From Cruorifilaria tuberocauda (Eukaryota; Nematoda; Chromadorea; Rhabditida; Onchocercidae): DNA of 64,000 nucleotides. This document shows, in pieces, positions 1 to 14,178 of the stretch (positions are counted from its first letter, which is position 1; every line of letters begins with the position of its first letter). Position numbers and translations under genes: made by a program. The notes beneath the pieces are model-generated. The model was not told the origin of the DNA and searched no databases. It saw only the letters and a list, made by a program, of their open reading frames with translations. The DNA is taken from positions 310,001 through 374,000 of the forward strand of contig JABVXU010000018.1 in assembly GCA_013365365.1 (NCBI GenBank), in the 5' to 3' direction.

Positions 1-3000
1 TGTGGTGGACGTTGTGGTTGATGTAGGATTTGTAGAAAGTCTCTCTTGATGACTGTTTGTTATAGCTGGATGTCGAATGGACGGAGAACCGGTAGTTACA
101 GAAGGATAAGCATCATGTCCGTTGATTACAGTGGAATTCTGGAAATCTTCTTTCTCTGTTAACACTATGTATGTTTGGTTCAAAGGTGTTTTGACCGAAG
201 AAAGCGGTGAACGGATCGGCGATACGGTATAAGTTTTGTTAGGTGAAGTTTTACATATTGGTGCCGGAGTAGTTGGGCTGGAAATTGACGACCCGGAAGA
301 TTTCACTGAAGAACTGTTTTCCGAGAAATTTCTTGGAATAAGCGACTGTCGAATATTTGATGTCGAAACAGACGGTGGCGTGCCACTATTATTGCTTGCA
401 GCCTGAAAATTTTATTTGCAAATTTCTTTTTTCTGATTAATTATAATCAGCAGAAAAATCCTTTTAAATCTTAAATTTGTTCATGCTAGGTCATCAAAAA
501 TGATTTAAGATTTCAAATTTGAGATTTGAGATATCAGGTTAAAAAAAAATTGAAACTTTAAGCGTTTTATTTTCTAGCAACAATACACAAAATATAATTT
601 TAAAGAAATACAATAAGAACTAGCAATTGGCAATATAAACATGAAAAAATTTTCAATTTAAAAATATTTTAGTTAAAATAAAATGCCGTGCAAAATTTTA
701 ACGTCAGAAAATGTACATGATCTTTCTGCCTTATCAATAAAATGTGCACTCTTAATAGTCAAGTAGTTATTGTGTTTGGATAAGGAGTGCTTGTAATTAT
801 TTTTACATTTCGCAAAAGATATGTTATGTAAATTTAACTTTCAAACTCTTTAAAGTGACAGCCATAAGTTTCGTTTCATGATGAAAAAAACAATTAGGAA
901 TGACATCTGGGTAAAAAAAGTTAAGAAATTTAGACTTGATTAAAAATATAGCAAAAATTTCCCTTTCATTCTTTCCAACGAAAATGAGGTAAGTTTGCGA
1001 AATAAATGAAGACGTACACAATTCGTGGTTGATGTATCATGGGGTAGCGAAGTACAATCTATCTGAGAACCGTTACTGATAGCAATTCTTGTAACATGAC
1101 TAGTCACAGGTTGGGTTGAAGCTGTCACTGATGCTACTGATGCTGGTGATCCTGACCATCGAGATGCAGGTTTTGAAACTAATAATGAATCAGTTTCTTT
1201 ATTTGTATACAAACAAATTATCCGTAAATATTAGATCGAGATATCAAGGAAGTTATTCACTGTATTTCTGTGATAAGAACTAGCAATTAGCAATATAAAT
1301 GTTACTATTTACTAAACGAAAAAGAATATTTAAAAAAAAAATTTTTTTCTTCTAATATAAAAATCTTTTGATATAGAAGACAAAATTGATGAAATTGAAA
1401 TTGAACATAAATTTTAATAAAATTACATCATTTAAATACCATCATCCATCAGCTTTTATAATTTACTTAAGAGTTAAATTTTGATTAAATGAACTTACCA
1501 TGAGATACGTTTAAAATGGCATCCGATTTTTTTACACCATCTATGAATTGTGATGGAGTGGATTCGGAATATGTCGAATCTGAAATTTTAGTCAACATTA
1601 AAAAGAAAAAAAAAACAATCAATGAACTATTTATGTGTTGCAAAGGAATGTGATATGAAGACAGATATTTCTTTTATTACTATTCTAGAAATAACTTATA
1701 CCTTTTGCTAAACTGTACTGCTTTCTTGAAACAGACGGTGACTTATCGAGTTCTTTGATACTGCTAATTTGTTCACAACATGTATCCTGCATAATGGATG
1801 TATAAGATTTTATTAAAACGGTATATTAAACAAAAATATTTCAGTAATATTCATTTCATTTTGTCAAACAAATTTTCAAGTGTTAATAAATAAAGGTAAT
1901 AGTTCTTAATTCTGCTCGAGAATATTTTAATTTTTGTACGAAAATTAATCACACTGTTAATTCTTCTGATAACAAACCTTATTAAATATAGTGTCAATTT
2001 GTGATGAATTTGTATAACCATTAATATTGCTTGCAATGCCATTACTGTTCAATATATACTTATCACTGCTATAAAATGAAATTGATATTTAAAGACATAT
2101 TAACAGCTTAATGAATTGTTAAACTGCTATGCAAATGGATCACATAATTAGGGAAGTCTTCTTATAGATCCTACGAAAAACTGACTTTGCGGCAGTGCAT
2201 GATCCTTCAGGAGAACAGGAAAGACCAGATGTAGATAGTCCTGCTGAAGCACCAACCTAAATAAAATTTCAAAATATAAAAGATAAAATGTGTCAGTGAA
2301 CTCAAATCTAATCTCAGTATTTTGAGGAATTATCCAAGGAACTCTTTATAGTAAACTTTCAATGGACAAAGGGACTGAATTTGGTCAAGGTTTTTAATAG
2401 GTTACTAATTATATTTAATTTGATAATTATCACTAACCTGTTTTTTGAAATCATTTCGAAGCTGTATTCGTTTATTCACCAGGCTCTGCCTCGGACCGTA
2501 TCGTTGTGATGGCCGCCTCTCAAACGTAGCTGACTGTCGTCGAGAAAGTCGTCCACCATCTTTGTATACATTTTCGTACTCCGTTCGACCTCTTTTTTTA
2601 AAATATCATTTTAATGAAATATTCCGATCAAAAGAAGGCTATCAAACAAAGCTATATCATTGTGAATTGATGTGAAGTATCTGAAGTAGAAAGGAGCTAT
2701 TCAATTTTGAATCATTTAATTAATATGAATAAAATGTAAAGAGATGTAATTGATGAAAACATTTACCTATACCGGAATGTGCTACCCAATCGGAATAATT
2801 GTGATGCTTTAGCAAGTCGTGGCTTGTGATACTTCAACCGGAAGAATGTATGCTGTTCGATTGCACATTTCCATAAATGTTTGCAAGCTTTATGAGATGA
2901 CAAATTGAACACAAATGTATGCAATTGCACTTGCCCATTCTGTTAGGTAATTGATTGAAATAAGAAATGGATGAAACATTTCTGAGTAAGAAAAAGAAAG

Positions 3001-6000
3001 ATGAACAGAATCAAATTAAATATAGGTTAAAGGTGTGTATGTAGTTGAGTTGAATTAGGCTTATTATTAATAAGATTATTAAGGTAATAATTTCTTCCTT
3101 TCTCTGATTATCCCTCTACAATGATTTTTTTGACAAACATCTATATACCGGAAATTAAAATAGATTAAAAATTGAAATAGAATTTGAGAATACAAATAAA
3201 CGTACGGTTTGATCAGCATCTTCTTCGACGACAAGGGTAATTTTTCGATTCTTGAAATCAAGTTTTTGAATTTTTTCCCATAAAAATAAACCAATCTTTT
3301 GAACACCGTCAAATACCAGCATACCAGTTGGTGTTAAACCCAAACTGTAATATCTCTTTATTTTCTGTTTTTTTTGCTGATAATTTACTTAATTATATTA
3401 ATTTAGTGATGTTCTTATTCATCCAAAACATTCGCATAGACTGGAAATATATAAATTTAAATCTAAATACTCGTATTTGATTAGAGAAGTGTTAGAGGTG
3501 AAGAAACAGATTTAGCAGGAATGAAAAGTGAAACAGTAAATAAACCTGTATAAGTTGCCATCTTTTCCTTCAACAGTATGCATGTCAACACCATACAGTT
3601 CGATCCATTTTGCTTTATTTAAATAATTTATTTCAGCTGTGGCTGGTGATTGCCCCCTAGAATATATTTATTTTATGCCATGACCTTTTATTGAAAACAG
3701 ATAATTTTACCTTTGCAAATTACTATATCATTTTATACACTTAGAAGTTTAAAGAACAATACCGGCAAGTAATGAATTTTTCCAAAATAGCAATTTCCAT
3801 TTCTTCATCCTGTTCGGGATGAAATCGAAATTCCGAAATTAGAGCTGGTGTGTGCTCTGCAGCATTGTAATCCCCAAGTTCCGCTGTAAAATTAAATTAC
3901 GTCAATTTTTACACACTTTTTTTTGGTTCAAATTAAACGCATAGTATTTTGTACTTTATATTACTTCAATTTCAGTCTTCGTTAATAAGTTTATCAGTAT
4001 TCTTTAATTATATATAAAATATATAAATGGTATAAAGTAAGGCTTTTTTCTTTTAAGGACTTAAACCTTATTAACCGAAAATATTATACTAGTATTGTTT
4101 TCTTTTTTTGAAGAGAAATTGAAACTTGTAGCAGACTAAAATAATTTTTTGGTATTTCTAATCATTTGGAAGTAAAATTTTGAAAAATTAGCTGTAAATG
4201 AAATCAAATGCAAACATTGCAAAGCAAGAGCAGCAAGTTCAATAGCTATGTCTTTGGGACATTCCAATCTTCCCGTCTGAATATCCTGTTTAAGTTGTAG
4301 GAAGAATTGATACCTTTAAAAAATGGAAACATTAGAAGATCAGTAAGAGATCCGAATAAGTGACCTGATCAATAACTATCAATAAATAATCAGTTATCTA
4401 TCTCGGATTAGATATTTATCTGATTGCTGTTATTACTATAACTTCCCTAACCGCAATCAGTGAAAATCAATCTCAAAGTAAATTACACGACAGACCGATA
4501 ACCACTCATTTTCCAAATATTGTCAAATTCTCAACTTCTTAAACCTAACAATTTTAATTTAAACTTGGAAAAATTTGAAAAACCCACCTCGTTAACTCTT
4601 CGCGTAAATTATTCGGTTCCGACGAATAGAATTTCACTCGAAATCGAAATGTATACGGCGGGCCTATTGGTACTTGCTTATTAATTCGCTTTACTGGATC
4701 CAGCCAATGCTAAAATTTTGTAAAATATAATATGAGCTTACTCTAGAAATTGATAACTGTGCGCTAATATGCTAATCAAACCAAAAGCATTATCTCTTAC
4801 TGACTACTTTATATCCTTTTCATTTTATTGAAAACAGATAATTTTACCTTTGCAAATTACTATATCATTTTATAACCACAATATTCAACATGCAAGGATT
4901 CTCAGTCCTGCTGATCTAATCTTTTCAAGCATCAAAAGTTATATCATATAAACCAATTAAGAGTATAAGTGTTATAGAATAGTTATTACTTTATCAAATT
5001 TTAATGTAGGCTTTAGCATTATCAGCATAACCACAATTTTTTACAGTTTAAAAAAGTTTTAATTTAAATAACTTAAAGAGATGAATGAAATAACACAATT
5101 CTTTTGTAAGATTAATTGAATAACTAAATCGGTTAAAACTAAAATAAATTGAAATTTCTTTCAAAATGAAAATTTCATTAGATCAAATTGAAAGCGTTGA
5201 AAAATTACAAATACCTGAACATGATAATGATCCATGAATTGTAAACCAAAGTAATCTCGTTCTTCTAAATCTAACGTATAAAATACTTGATCATATAGCT
5301 CTCGACCGGTAGCATTTTTCTATAAAGTGAAAAATTTATTACTTGAAATTTATTATTTCTCTTTCTAAATTTATGAATACAAATATAAAATTAATAAGTT
5401 TTTTCGATCATTTTTTAAAGAAATGGAAAACTGTACCGGAATTACGACATTCATGTCTGTACCATCCAACAACAACACTTTACACTGACATTGCTTTCGA
5501 AAATCCATTTCTGGTTGATCAAATCCCTGTAATTAATTATAAAATACGAAAATTTTTTAAATCAAAATTGGGAAATGATTGAAATAGAATACTTAGACTC
5601 AATTTCTCTAACAGACAGATATTACGACATTAAAAGTTGCATTCAACGAAAAGATGCAAATAAACTAAACGTGCCATAAAAGTAAAGATATGCCATTTTT
5701 CATATTTCTATAATTTAAAGAAATGAAAAAAAAGGAGGAAGGAAGGGAAATGATCATTTTTAAGATGGTTCAACCCAATTTATCAATTGATTAATTGTTT
5801 CTTTCATGCATGAAAAAGGATGCGCTATATGCAAGATGAAAATTGTGATTTATTTCTCAATTCCAAATTTATCGTAATTTGATAATCGGTTACCAATATT
5901 AACTAACAAGTACTAATTGTAATTCAAATGCTAATGGTAGTTAAGAATAACTAAAATCAAATGAAATGATTGATAAGTTTAATTAGTCAATGAAATCTAA

Positions 6001-8142
6001 CATGAAGTAATTACAATGAATAAACATAATTAGCATAGCTGAGAAATGATCTAAGTCTAATAATCTAAGATTATTATTCCAGTACAATAACTGATATCAA
6101 CAATTTAGGAAAAAATGATGAGAGGAATATGAAATTTTTGTATTACAATAATTTGTTTTGGGATAGACTATCGTTAACGCTCAATGGAACAATGATAATA
6201 CAATAGGAAAACGCCTCTCATACAAATACATATCGTACAATATAAATATGTTACATGACGTAAACACTCAATAGAAATATTTTGTATTATTTAAGGGAAT
6301 TGTATTTTCCATAACATACAAATTTGATCGCAAAAATACTATTTGCTAAGATATCAAATAATCCTATATTAATTATACTAAATAAAACAAATTAAAAATT
6401 GTTTTTATTTTGATAACCAAAAATGGAAATTTTCATCGATTGATATTTCCGGTTTTGTTAATATTTCCGCAATTAACGTTCAATTACAGATAATAATTTA
6501 AAAGTGATGAAAATTTCCAAAAATTACAAGCAGGTAAAATTATAAATAACAGGAATTTTGGATATTTATATACGATGACAATAATAATGATAAAATGGTT
6601 CGCATAAAATTTATTTTGCTATCATTTAATTATCATATCACCGTTAAATTATTACTTCTTAAGATACAAACAAAAAATTGATAAAAAAAAAAGGGAAGAA
6701 AAAGAAAAAGCTATAAATTTCTTTTACTTTCTTGCTTTCATTTTTAAAGAAAATAAAAAAAAGAAATGAAATGATGCAGTAAATTTGACTGACAAGATAG
6801 CTTTTAATTTCAACAGCCTCATTGGATATGCTTATCCACATAAATTCAAATTTGAAAAATTTATTGAAGTAATAGCAGTAGTAGAAGAGAAAAAGAAAAC
6901 CAAAATACGAATGGAATCAAAGTGACATTATCAAAATCGATCATCGCCGACATTCCTTCTATGACATAATGTTTTTGTTGATTTTTTTTAATTCCTTCTA
7001 ACATTCTGTCACAACATGTACGTTCATAAATGCAATATATTATCAATGAAGTGTAAAAAACTTTGACTTACTCGTCAAACCAAAATGACAGTTTATTTTC
7101 ATTTTGTTTCATTTTATATTGAAAAGATTAAATATCTCATTTTTTTCGAGATATTTAATTAATGAATTGATCAACTATACTTTAAGTTGTTCAAATAGCA
7201 ATATATTTATTTACGTAATTTAATTTTTTAGGAAAGAGAAAGAGAAAAAAAGAAAAGATTTAGATTTAAAAATGATTTTGAAAAAACAGATAAAGGAAAT
7301 GTTTACATCTTATGAAATTCTTCGTTGTTCTGATAATGACATTAGTGAAAGCGTGAATTTAATGATGAAATGCTCACAAATTAGAGAGAAAGAGAGAGAG
7401 AGAAAGACGAAAAAAAAGGAAAAATTGTTTTTCACAAATTGCAAAACGATATACGGTAATGGATTAAAGGAAGAACTTATTTGCTAAAAAGTTTTTTTTT
7501 TTTTTTGAAATTATACAATAGAAGTTAACGATGGCAATCATTGTAAACGGTATCCGTGAAAAACGTCTCAATGAACAATTTCTCGATCATTCCTTAACCA
7601 ATAACATTTTTTACGGCTGACTTTACCAGTTAAAAACTTCATCATTTTCATTTTTCATTCTTTAGATTTTTTTGAGAATTACTTTCAGAAACGAATGTTC
7701 GTCATTGTAAGTATGAAAAGAAAACAGATCTCTGCCTTTTTCTTTCTTATCATAAAACTTGAAAGGAAAAGTACTTGCAGCTGTTGATATTCAATTGATA
7801 AGAGTGAAATCTCAAAATTAAGACACAGATCACGTACGTGAAAACAACTAACATGTTGATAAGAATGAACTCTTAGAATCAAGATACTTAATTAGCATTA
7901 AACTTGCTAATATCAGGCTGATCAATACATCACTCGTAATTTCAACTGATAAAATTACGATTTCGATTCATTTAACATCATATTCTACAAATTTTCAGAC
8001 AAAGAGAGATGATTACCATGAAATTTTGATAAATACTAAAAACCTGTTGATATTCGCTAGTTCCAGCAGTATTGCCATCCGGATGATAATGCCTTTTTGG
8101 TCGTCGAAAACGTTGACTTAATGATCGGAGTAGACTTGCCAT
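1..8142 (-). CDS. FERM-domain protein, EPB41L4B/EPB41L5 (Yurt) family, 3' end beyond window
   Basis: Coding exons in transcript order: 8044-8142, 5437-5526, 5215-5319, 4588-4709, 4216-4313, 3763-3883, 3546-3656, 3206-3344, 2767-2939, 2438-2591, 2186-2256, 1978-2044, 1702-1786, 1499-1579, 1018-1196, 1-402. Phases agree at every junction, giving about 699 residues before the left edge. The FERM domain spans about residues 40-350: F1 with [14 protein letters not shown], then [72 protein letters not shown] and [22 protein letters not shown]-adjacent segment follows (GSTFRYRGRTEY, then [10 protein letters not shown]), which places it with EPB41L5/EPB41L4B rather than band 4.1 or FARP. The tail is Ser/Thr/Pro-rich and low complexity. 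Family members link membrane proteins to cortical actin and restrain Crumbs-type apical polarity; the role here is inferred. The acceptor of exon 1018-1196 could instead lie at 1178, which is also in frame. The start ATG at 8142 gives [12 protein letters not shown]. Confidence 0.9.
5527..8043. other. Large first intron of the FERM gene
   Basis: This 2.5-kb interval lies between the first coding exon and the F1-lobe exon at 5437-5526. It is AT-rich with A- and T-runs. The short open frames in it have no family resemblance and no coding-like composition. Nothing else is seen. Confidence 0.6.
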
Positions 8143-8180
8143 TTGGATCGCAAATCGTAACCTGCAAAATACATAAATAC
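8143..8180 (-). promoter_or_regulatory. Acceptor site / 5' leader ahead of the FERM gene start codon
   Basis: On the minus strand a pyrimidine-rich tract ends in TTTTGCAG at 8162-8169, leaving a leader of 19 bases before the ATG at 8142. This may be a spliced-leader trans-splice site or the acceptor of an upstream untranslated exon. The frame stays open from acceptor to ATG, so an upstream coding exon cannot be excluded. Confidence 0.45.
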
Positions 8181-8336
8181 AGGAAAAAAATATATAGAAA
8201 AAAGAAAATGCAAAAACGAAGGACGAAAAATAATAGTGCAAAGAAAAAAAAAAGAAAGTAATAATATAATATAAAGAAAAAAGATGGAATAGAAAAAGAA
8301 AAATACAAAGGAAAAAAACGGAAGGAAAACGAAAAG

Positions 8337-8357
8337 CAATAATAATAATAATAATAA
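8337..8357. repeat. (AAT)n microsatellite
   Basis: Seven uninterrupted AAT-type units lie in an A-rich tract upstream of the FERM gene's first coding exon. Open frames on the opposite strand here are only poly-Tyr/Phe readings of the repeat. Confidence 0.85.
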
Positions 8358-8642
8358 TACAAAGAAAAAATAGGAAAAAAAATAATAACAGAAAAGAGAT
8401 GGATTGCTTAATATCAAAAGAAGAAAACAGATGCTTAAATAAAACCGAAAAAAGAATACTTTGTTACCATCTGTTTTTTTTTCTCATAAAAAGCTTATCG
8501 TTTTTATCGAATTTTTTTTGAATGCTTGAATTTGTAAAAGAAAAATTGAAATTTCATTCTAATTTGAAAGTAATTCAAAATTTTGAAGTTGTACTTTAAT
8601 GCTTTTCAAAGTAGTTCAAATTGTAGCGACAGAGAATGAATG

Positions 8643-8892
8643 ACTAAGTATTAATGGACAACATTCAGATACCGTCAGGTTGCTGGGATTAACATCGATA
8701 CCTTTAATTATTAATAACTTTGTTTCTAAAATTAGATGTGAATCAAGAGCGACATCATTTCCTATAATAGTTAATTTACCTGTCCTTAAAGCAGCAGAAG
8801 GGCAACAACTTTAATTTATAAATCTCATCACCTACTACTATAATATGACCTGCGTTATTTCCTCCTTGGAATCTAACTTCAGACTAATCCAC
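8643..8892 (-). pseudogene. purA: Decayed bacterial adenylosuccinate synthetase (purA) fragment
   Basis: Read on the minus strand, 8877 downwards encodes [15 protein letters not shown], then a Lys/Leu stretch ending LLP. One extra base then shifts the frame, after which [23 protein letters not shown] and VSECCPLILS follow. Just before 8877, VD-stop-SE resembles the bacterial VDYLSE segment with a deletion. These are consecutive blocks of PurA, which joins IMP and aspartate in AMP synthesis. The block types are bacterial: the eukaryotic enzyme usually has [10 protein letters not shown] and ISDRAHLVF here, whereas [19 protein letters not shown] and SE-CPLIL are alphaproteobacterial in style. 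Only about 80 codons survive. The P-loop end and the rest are missing, with a stop and a frameshift. The fragment lies about 500 bp upstream of the FERM gene's first coding exon. The likeliest source is a Wolbachia-type endosymbiont, inferred from the host type. Confidence 0.85.
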
Positions 8893-11800
8893 TCATATAG
8901 ACTAACTTTGACTAAACTCTAAATTTCAGTTAATTAAACAAATTGAAATTATCAAAATGAAGTGAATTAAAAGTTTAAAAGTAACCTTTTCACAATGTTT
9001 TACATACATAGAAAAAATCGGCGGGTAATATTGAAATGAAAATTCTAAATTCATAACTCAACTTAAATATTAGTAATTAATCTAGCAGTTTGCTTAAAAT
9101 TTACATATTGAATCAGGATTACAAATCAGACAAAATTTGAACTCTTCAAGTTAAAATTCAACTTATTTTTTAATTTGAATAATAAAGTTACTTTAGCCAA
9201 CTCAGCTAATTGTAAATGATCTGCAAAAAAAGTCCAACAGCTTTGGAAGAGATTTGCCCAAACGAATAACAAAACTAGTGTATACGACAAATATTATCAA
9301 TCACTAACAGTATAACCTTTACTTAAAAGTTATGACTAAGAGGATATCAATTACTAACAGAACAATCTTTACTTGAGGCGAGAAGATAAAATGAATAAAA
9401 TATACAAACTCTACTCTGTACCGTTTAAACGATTCAATGAAGGTATACAGTATTCATAACAACTGTAAATAAAAATATAACCACAATGGTTGAAGTTTAA
9501 ATATACAATAAAAATAATGTGACGAGAAAGAATAAAATTTAAAATTATTGTATGGCGTAAGAACATTTCGAATTCATATGAATGTGAAATAAAATAATTT
9601 AAGCTCTTTTGAATTTATTATGCAAACAGTACAAAAGTAAATGGAATGAGAGTAAGTACTGTCACAGTTAACTACAAGTATATTTCAATTGTTTGAAGTA
9701 CCATTCTCAATTCAATTCCCCTTGAGAAATTACATTCATTTTAGCCCTCTTTTCATTTCAATTAACCTTACTCTCATAAAAAGTTATCGTCAATCAAAAC
9801 AAGAACCAAATGTAAATTTACTTAAAATCGTATTTGAAAAGAAAAATTTGAAAATATTTTAAATTTAACAAATTAGTAATTATTTACAGAAGAAAATCAT
9901 TTTTACAATTTCTGCACTAAAAGTTGTTCGCAGATGAATATGAATTTAATGAATGTGAATTTAAATTCATAATGATTTTCATTTGATAATCATTTTTTTA
10001 ATTTTAACTATTCACTGTCTCCAAACAGTTTCTAAAATTAAATGCTCTTACTTTTTCCGTAACGTTTTACTCTTCAAAAAAAAAATAATTCTATGATTTG
10101 AAATTTATATATAAACGCGAATAAAATTGAGCACTCTCGAGTTCCCTTTACATTTAGGTTAAATTCAACAAGTTATAAACTTAAAAAAAAAAGAATAAAT
10201 AAATAGCTATTTTTATGATTTCAAAAAGTCCAGTTTTAATTTCGCTTAAAGTGAATAATCTGAACTTATCTAAACTGAAAGATTCAAAACAAATTGACCA
10301 GATTGAATTTTCAAATAGGTTAAGAAAAATTTAAAAAATTTAAGCCGAACTTTTGAGTGATATTTCTCAAAAGAGTGTTTAACTTTGAATGAAACTACTT
10401 TTGGTATAAAATGGAAGATGGAACAGTGTATTGTGATATTGCAGGAAATATGCAATTTTCAATTTTCAATTTAATGATCCATTAATTCGTTATTTCTTCC
10501 GATTTGATAAAGAAACCATACAATCAAACTCATTGTAATCATGAGAAGAATCAAAAAAAGCCTAAAATAACCATTGGTACTCAATTGATAAATTGTTAGA
10601 GTGGGAATTTAAACTTGAAATATATAATCCTTAATTGCTATGTGTGTTATAATAAATTGAAAGCAAAAATTATAGCATTGAGAATTTCAATTAAAATCCG
10701 AAAATATCAAATATTCTACTAACTTCAGCCAGATGTTTCTACAATTTCTTTAAATTGTTAAAAAATGAAATAAAGAAATCTGCAGCCTTTTTACCATCAC
10801 ATAAAAAGTAAAGTTATATTGAAATTAAATCTAAATTGATTCGTTTTAATTTGAAAATAAATCTTCAAAAATAAAAGTTTATTTTTGGGAAAATTGAAAT
10901 TTGTAAAATTTGGACAATGAAATTTAAAACAGTTATGCTTGATGAATTTAACAAAATAAAACCATAAAAATTCATAATGAGGATAAGTGATAATGATGCT
11001 TCAGTGAAACTTTAACTTCTTTCCACTCCTTAACTCTACGGAAAATATGAGAGATAAAGTTAAAAGCCATAAATCATGATACGATTTGATATGATGCATT
11101 GATTACTAAGTGTCGTAGATGGTCATCAGAATGAAAAAGATAGAGAGAAATATTATGATGATAAGATTATCAGATGTTTCTATATAAAATGATGATAAGG
11201 CTTTGCGGGAAACTATAAGTAGATCAGTATTGGATCAACCCCGCCCCTGCCTTCCGCCAATACCTTTATCAAGGTGAAACCAAAGTCACTGTACATCATA
11301 TTTAAACATTACAGCTCTTGTTTAAACTTCAAGAAAAGTACTTCTTTAAGAAATCAGTCATTTAATAGAACTGATAACTGATGGCAAAACTGTTAGTAAA
11401 ACCACTAATAAACAAAATTATTAGCATTACCACCTTGTGGCAATTTTCTAATTCATTGCATTGATAATTGATAACAATCAATAGATCATTCGTTATCAGT
11501 GAAACTTTTTATTATTGCTAACATTAAATCTTAGCAAAACATTACTGAATTAAGAGTTATTTCTCATAAAATTTCAATGAGTAATTAATAACAAAAATTA
11601 TCTTCGTTAATTACTAAAGCGATCATCAATTTCAGAACTGTCTGATAATAATCATTGTCCTAATTGTTAACATCTGTATGTAATATTTGTTTATCACTAA
11701 CATCTGTATTATCATCTATTAATCATAAAGATCTTATCTGATGAAACAAAAGTGCATTTTTAACTGAAATAGTGAAAAATTGGAGCAAAAAAAAAATTCA

Positions 11801-14178
11801 TTAACGGAAAGCATTTCATTTTAACAAAGAAAAAATTTTAGATTACAAGAAAAGACGATTTCAGGAAGTGAAGAATTTCTGGGAAATCAATAACAGTATA
11901 AAGAAAAGAGGTGAAGGTAAATTTGTGTGGAAATAATGCGACAATAGCGATTGACTTCTCCTCATTTATATAAAAAATGAAAGATAGAAAATATTACTGA
12001 AATAAACATATTCAAATGAATTTATCAATCAAATACTTTTTAAACAATGAATTCTGTAACAATTGACGAGGATTTGGGCGCTGTTGTCGCGTTTCATGTG
12101 ACTTTTTTCAGTTGAATAAAATAAAATTTGTTTATAATTCAGAATTCAAAACAAACAAACTAAAAGGAAAGCAAAAAAAAAATCAAAAGAGATTAATTTG
12201 TTTTTTTTATCCTTCCTCATATAATTAACTATGAGATTGGCGCATTTTGCCTTTCTGTTATTTCTTTCTTCAATTCAGTTAAAATGTCCTTTTAAAAAAA
12301 AATCAATTGCTATGTAAAAAGCATTATCAAAAGCCATCTTAAGATGAAAATCAAAAATTTCATTGCTTTGCTCATGGCTTAAACAATCCTTTGTTTCAAT
12401 AATTTATCCTGCTTTCTCGTTTTAAGCTTAAAAGCATAAAGATCAAACTCAGCAAGTGAAATTGTTTATTTTAATTACTTTAAAAAGAAAAACATTTGAA
12501 ATTTTTTTCCAACAAAAAAATCGTATACTTAATATAAAGCTATTTTTATTGATTAGCTGATAAGGGAATAATATAATAGCATGTAATTAATGATATCAAT
12601 ACTTTGCCACTGTTCATGCGATTGATAAGGAAATATCAACAAAATTGGGAGTACAATTCTTCTCAATCTTTTTTTTTCTTCCACTTTTACTATGATCCTT
12701 AAAAAAAATTGAGGTCATTTGAGTGATACGGAAAAAAATTAATCATTCATGTTTTAAAGAGAAAATTTATTTAGATCATAAATGCGCAAAGTGTTTCAAT
12801 GACCTTTTCTCGACCTTCTTGGCTATTTGACTGATTGTCTTTCGGATCATTCGTTTCTTTCTCACTCATTTGTTTATTCCGGAAAAACTATAAACAACTA
12901 AGATTCTGCTTAGCAAAACGTTCTACTTCTTCGGAAGTTAAGCTTTTAGCAAAAAGAAAAAAAGTAATTTTGAAATAGTCCGACAAAATTGAAATAAAAA
13001 GATTAGGAAACATATGCTACGAAACAAAAAAAAAAGCAATCAATTTGTTGCCGAAAATTTCAATTTACGAAAGTTTCGTCGAACGGTTTATGAAAGAGTT
13101 AAATTCATTTTCTTCACTTTGCCATATTGAAATGCTTTTTTTCGTTTATCAGAATGAATGATATTTTGAAATTTAATTGAGAAATTTAATTATCTAATTT
13201 CAGACACAGAGAAAAAAGCAAGAATGAAAAATTCATAATTATGAAAATGAAATTTAAATTTCTTTGTTTTCATGTTAATTAAAAAAATGATTTATTAAAT
13301 TACAAAGTTAAATATTCGAATAATTTTGTATTTTCAATTACTGTTATCATATCAAATAATATTTTATCAACAAAGAAATAAATCTAATCAAATACGAAAA
13401 TTTCCAATTCACATATATGAGGAATGATTAGTTTTCCGGAAAATTTATCGGTCAAAGAAGAATGATAACTGATTGATTAGTTACAATTCCAAATGATCAA
13501 ATAGAATAATTTAATTCCAATACAAAGTGAGGGAAAGGGAATTAAATGAAGGAATGAAATTATTCTAGAACAAAAGTGAACATTTATCTAAAACCGTACC
13601 ATAGATTTCCTTCTTTTCGAATACTAAAATTCAAATATCGATTAATGAGAAACAAAAAAGCTTTCCATCAATAGTTAGCAAATGCAAACCAGTCAACTAT
13701 GACTGTCTAACAATGTAAATATCAGAATTGAGAAAAAAACTTACTTACTTAACTATTCTATTACTTTACCTTCATAGCATCGAATAATAACAAAATATCG
13801 ATTATTAGAATTAGAAAAAAAAAAACGATAATCCAGAAAAGTAACAATAAACGATGCAACGTTTTCTTCTTTCATTCAAAAGAAAGAATCAATGACTGAT
13901 ATGATATGATAAGTTGAATTTGATGGGAGATAATAAAAAAAGAAGACTTTTATTTGAATTAGATCAAAGTCCGAAAAAAAGCCTCACGAATAGAGGAAAA
14001 CCTGTCATTTTCACCTTCATTGGTTACCATGGAATCAGGCGGAAATGCAAACAAAAGCATTTCCTCAATCGTTTCATTTACACAAATTTTCGTCTACCAG
14101 AAAAACATTCGGTTCGTTAAGTTAGAAAAATTTTCCCGACTTCAAATTTCGAAATAAACGGCATTGAAAGGAAGAATG
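8893..14178. other. AT-rich non-coding stretch
   Basis: No frame has recognisable protein similarity or sustained coding composition. At 9295-9375 a unit beginning TATCAATCACTAACAG is repeated imperfectly about 51 bp later. A GGCGC-GTTGTCGC string at 12076-12090 resembles the terminus of the inverted-repeat element at 16595. A short pyrimidine-rich C-rich patch lies near 11240-11265. Otherwise nothing is seen. Confidence 0.5.

Noticed and set aside
8057..8417. Overlapping minus-strand frames of about 100 codons upstream of the FERM gene start
   Set aside because: They are Phe/Tyr runs from A-rich sequence. Only the shared segment beginning MASLLRS, ending at the donor at 8044, is coding.
9220..9300. 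Plus-strand reading RITKLVYTTNII resembling the YTTN block of IS256/mutator transposases
   Set aside because: Only about a dozen residues match, the reading stops at once, and no neighbouring transposase block is visible in any frame. Too short to report as a transposon.
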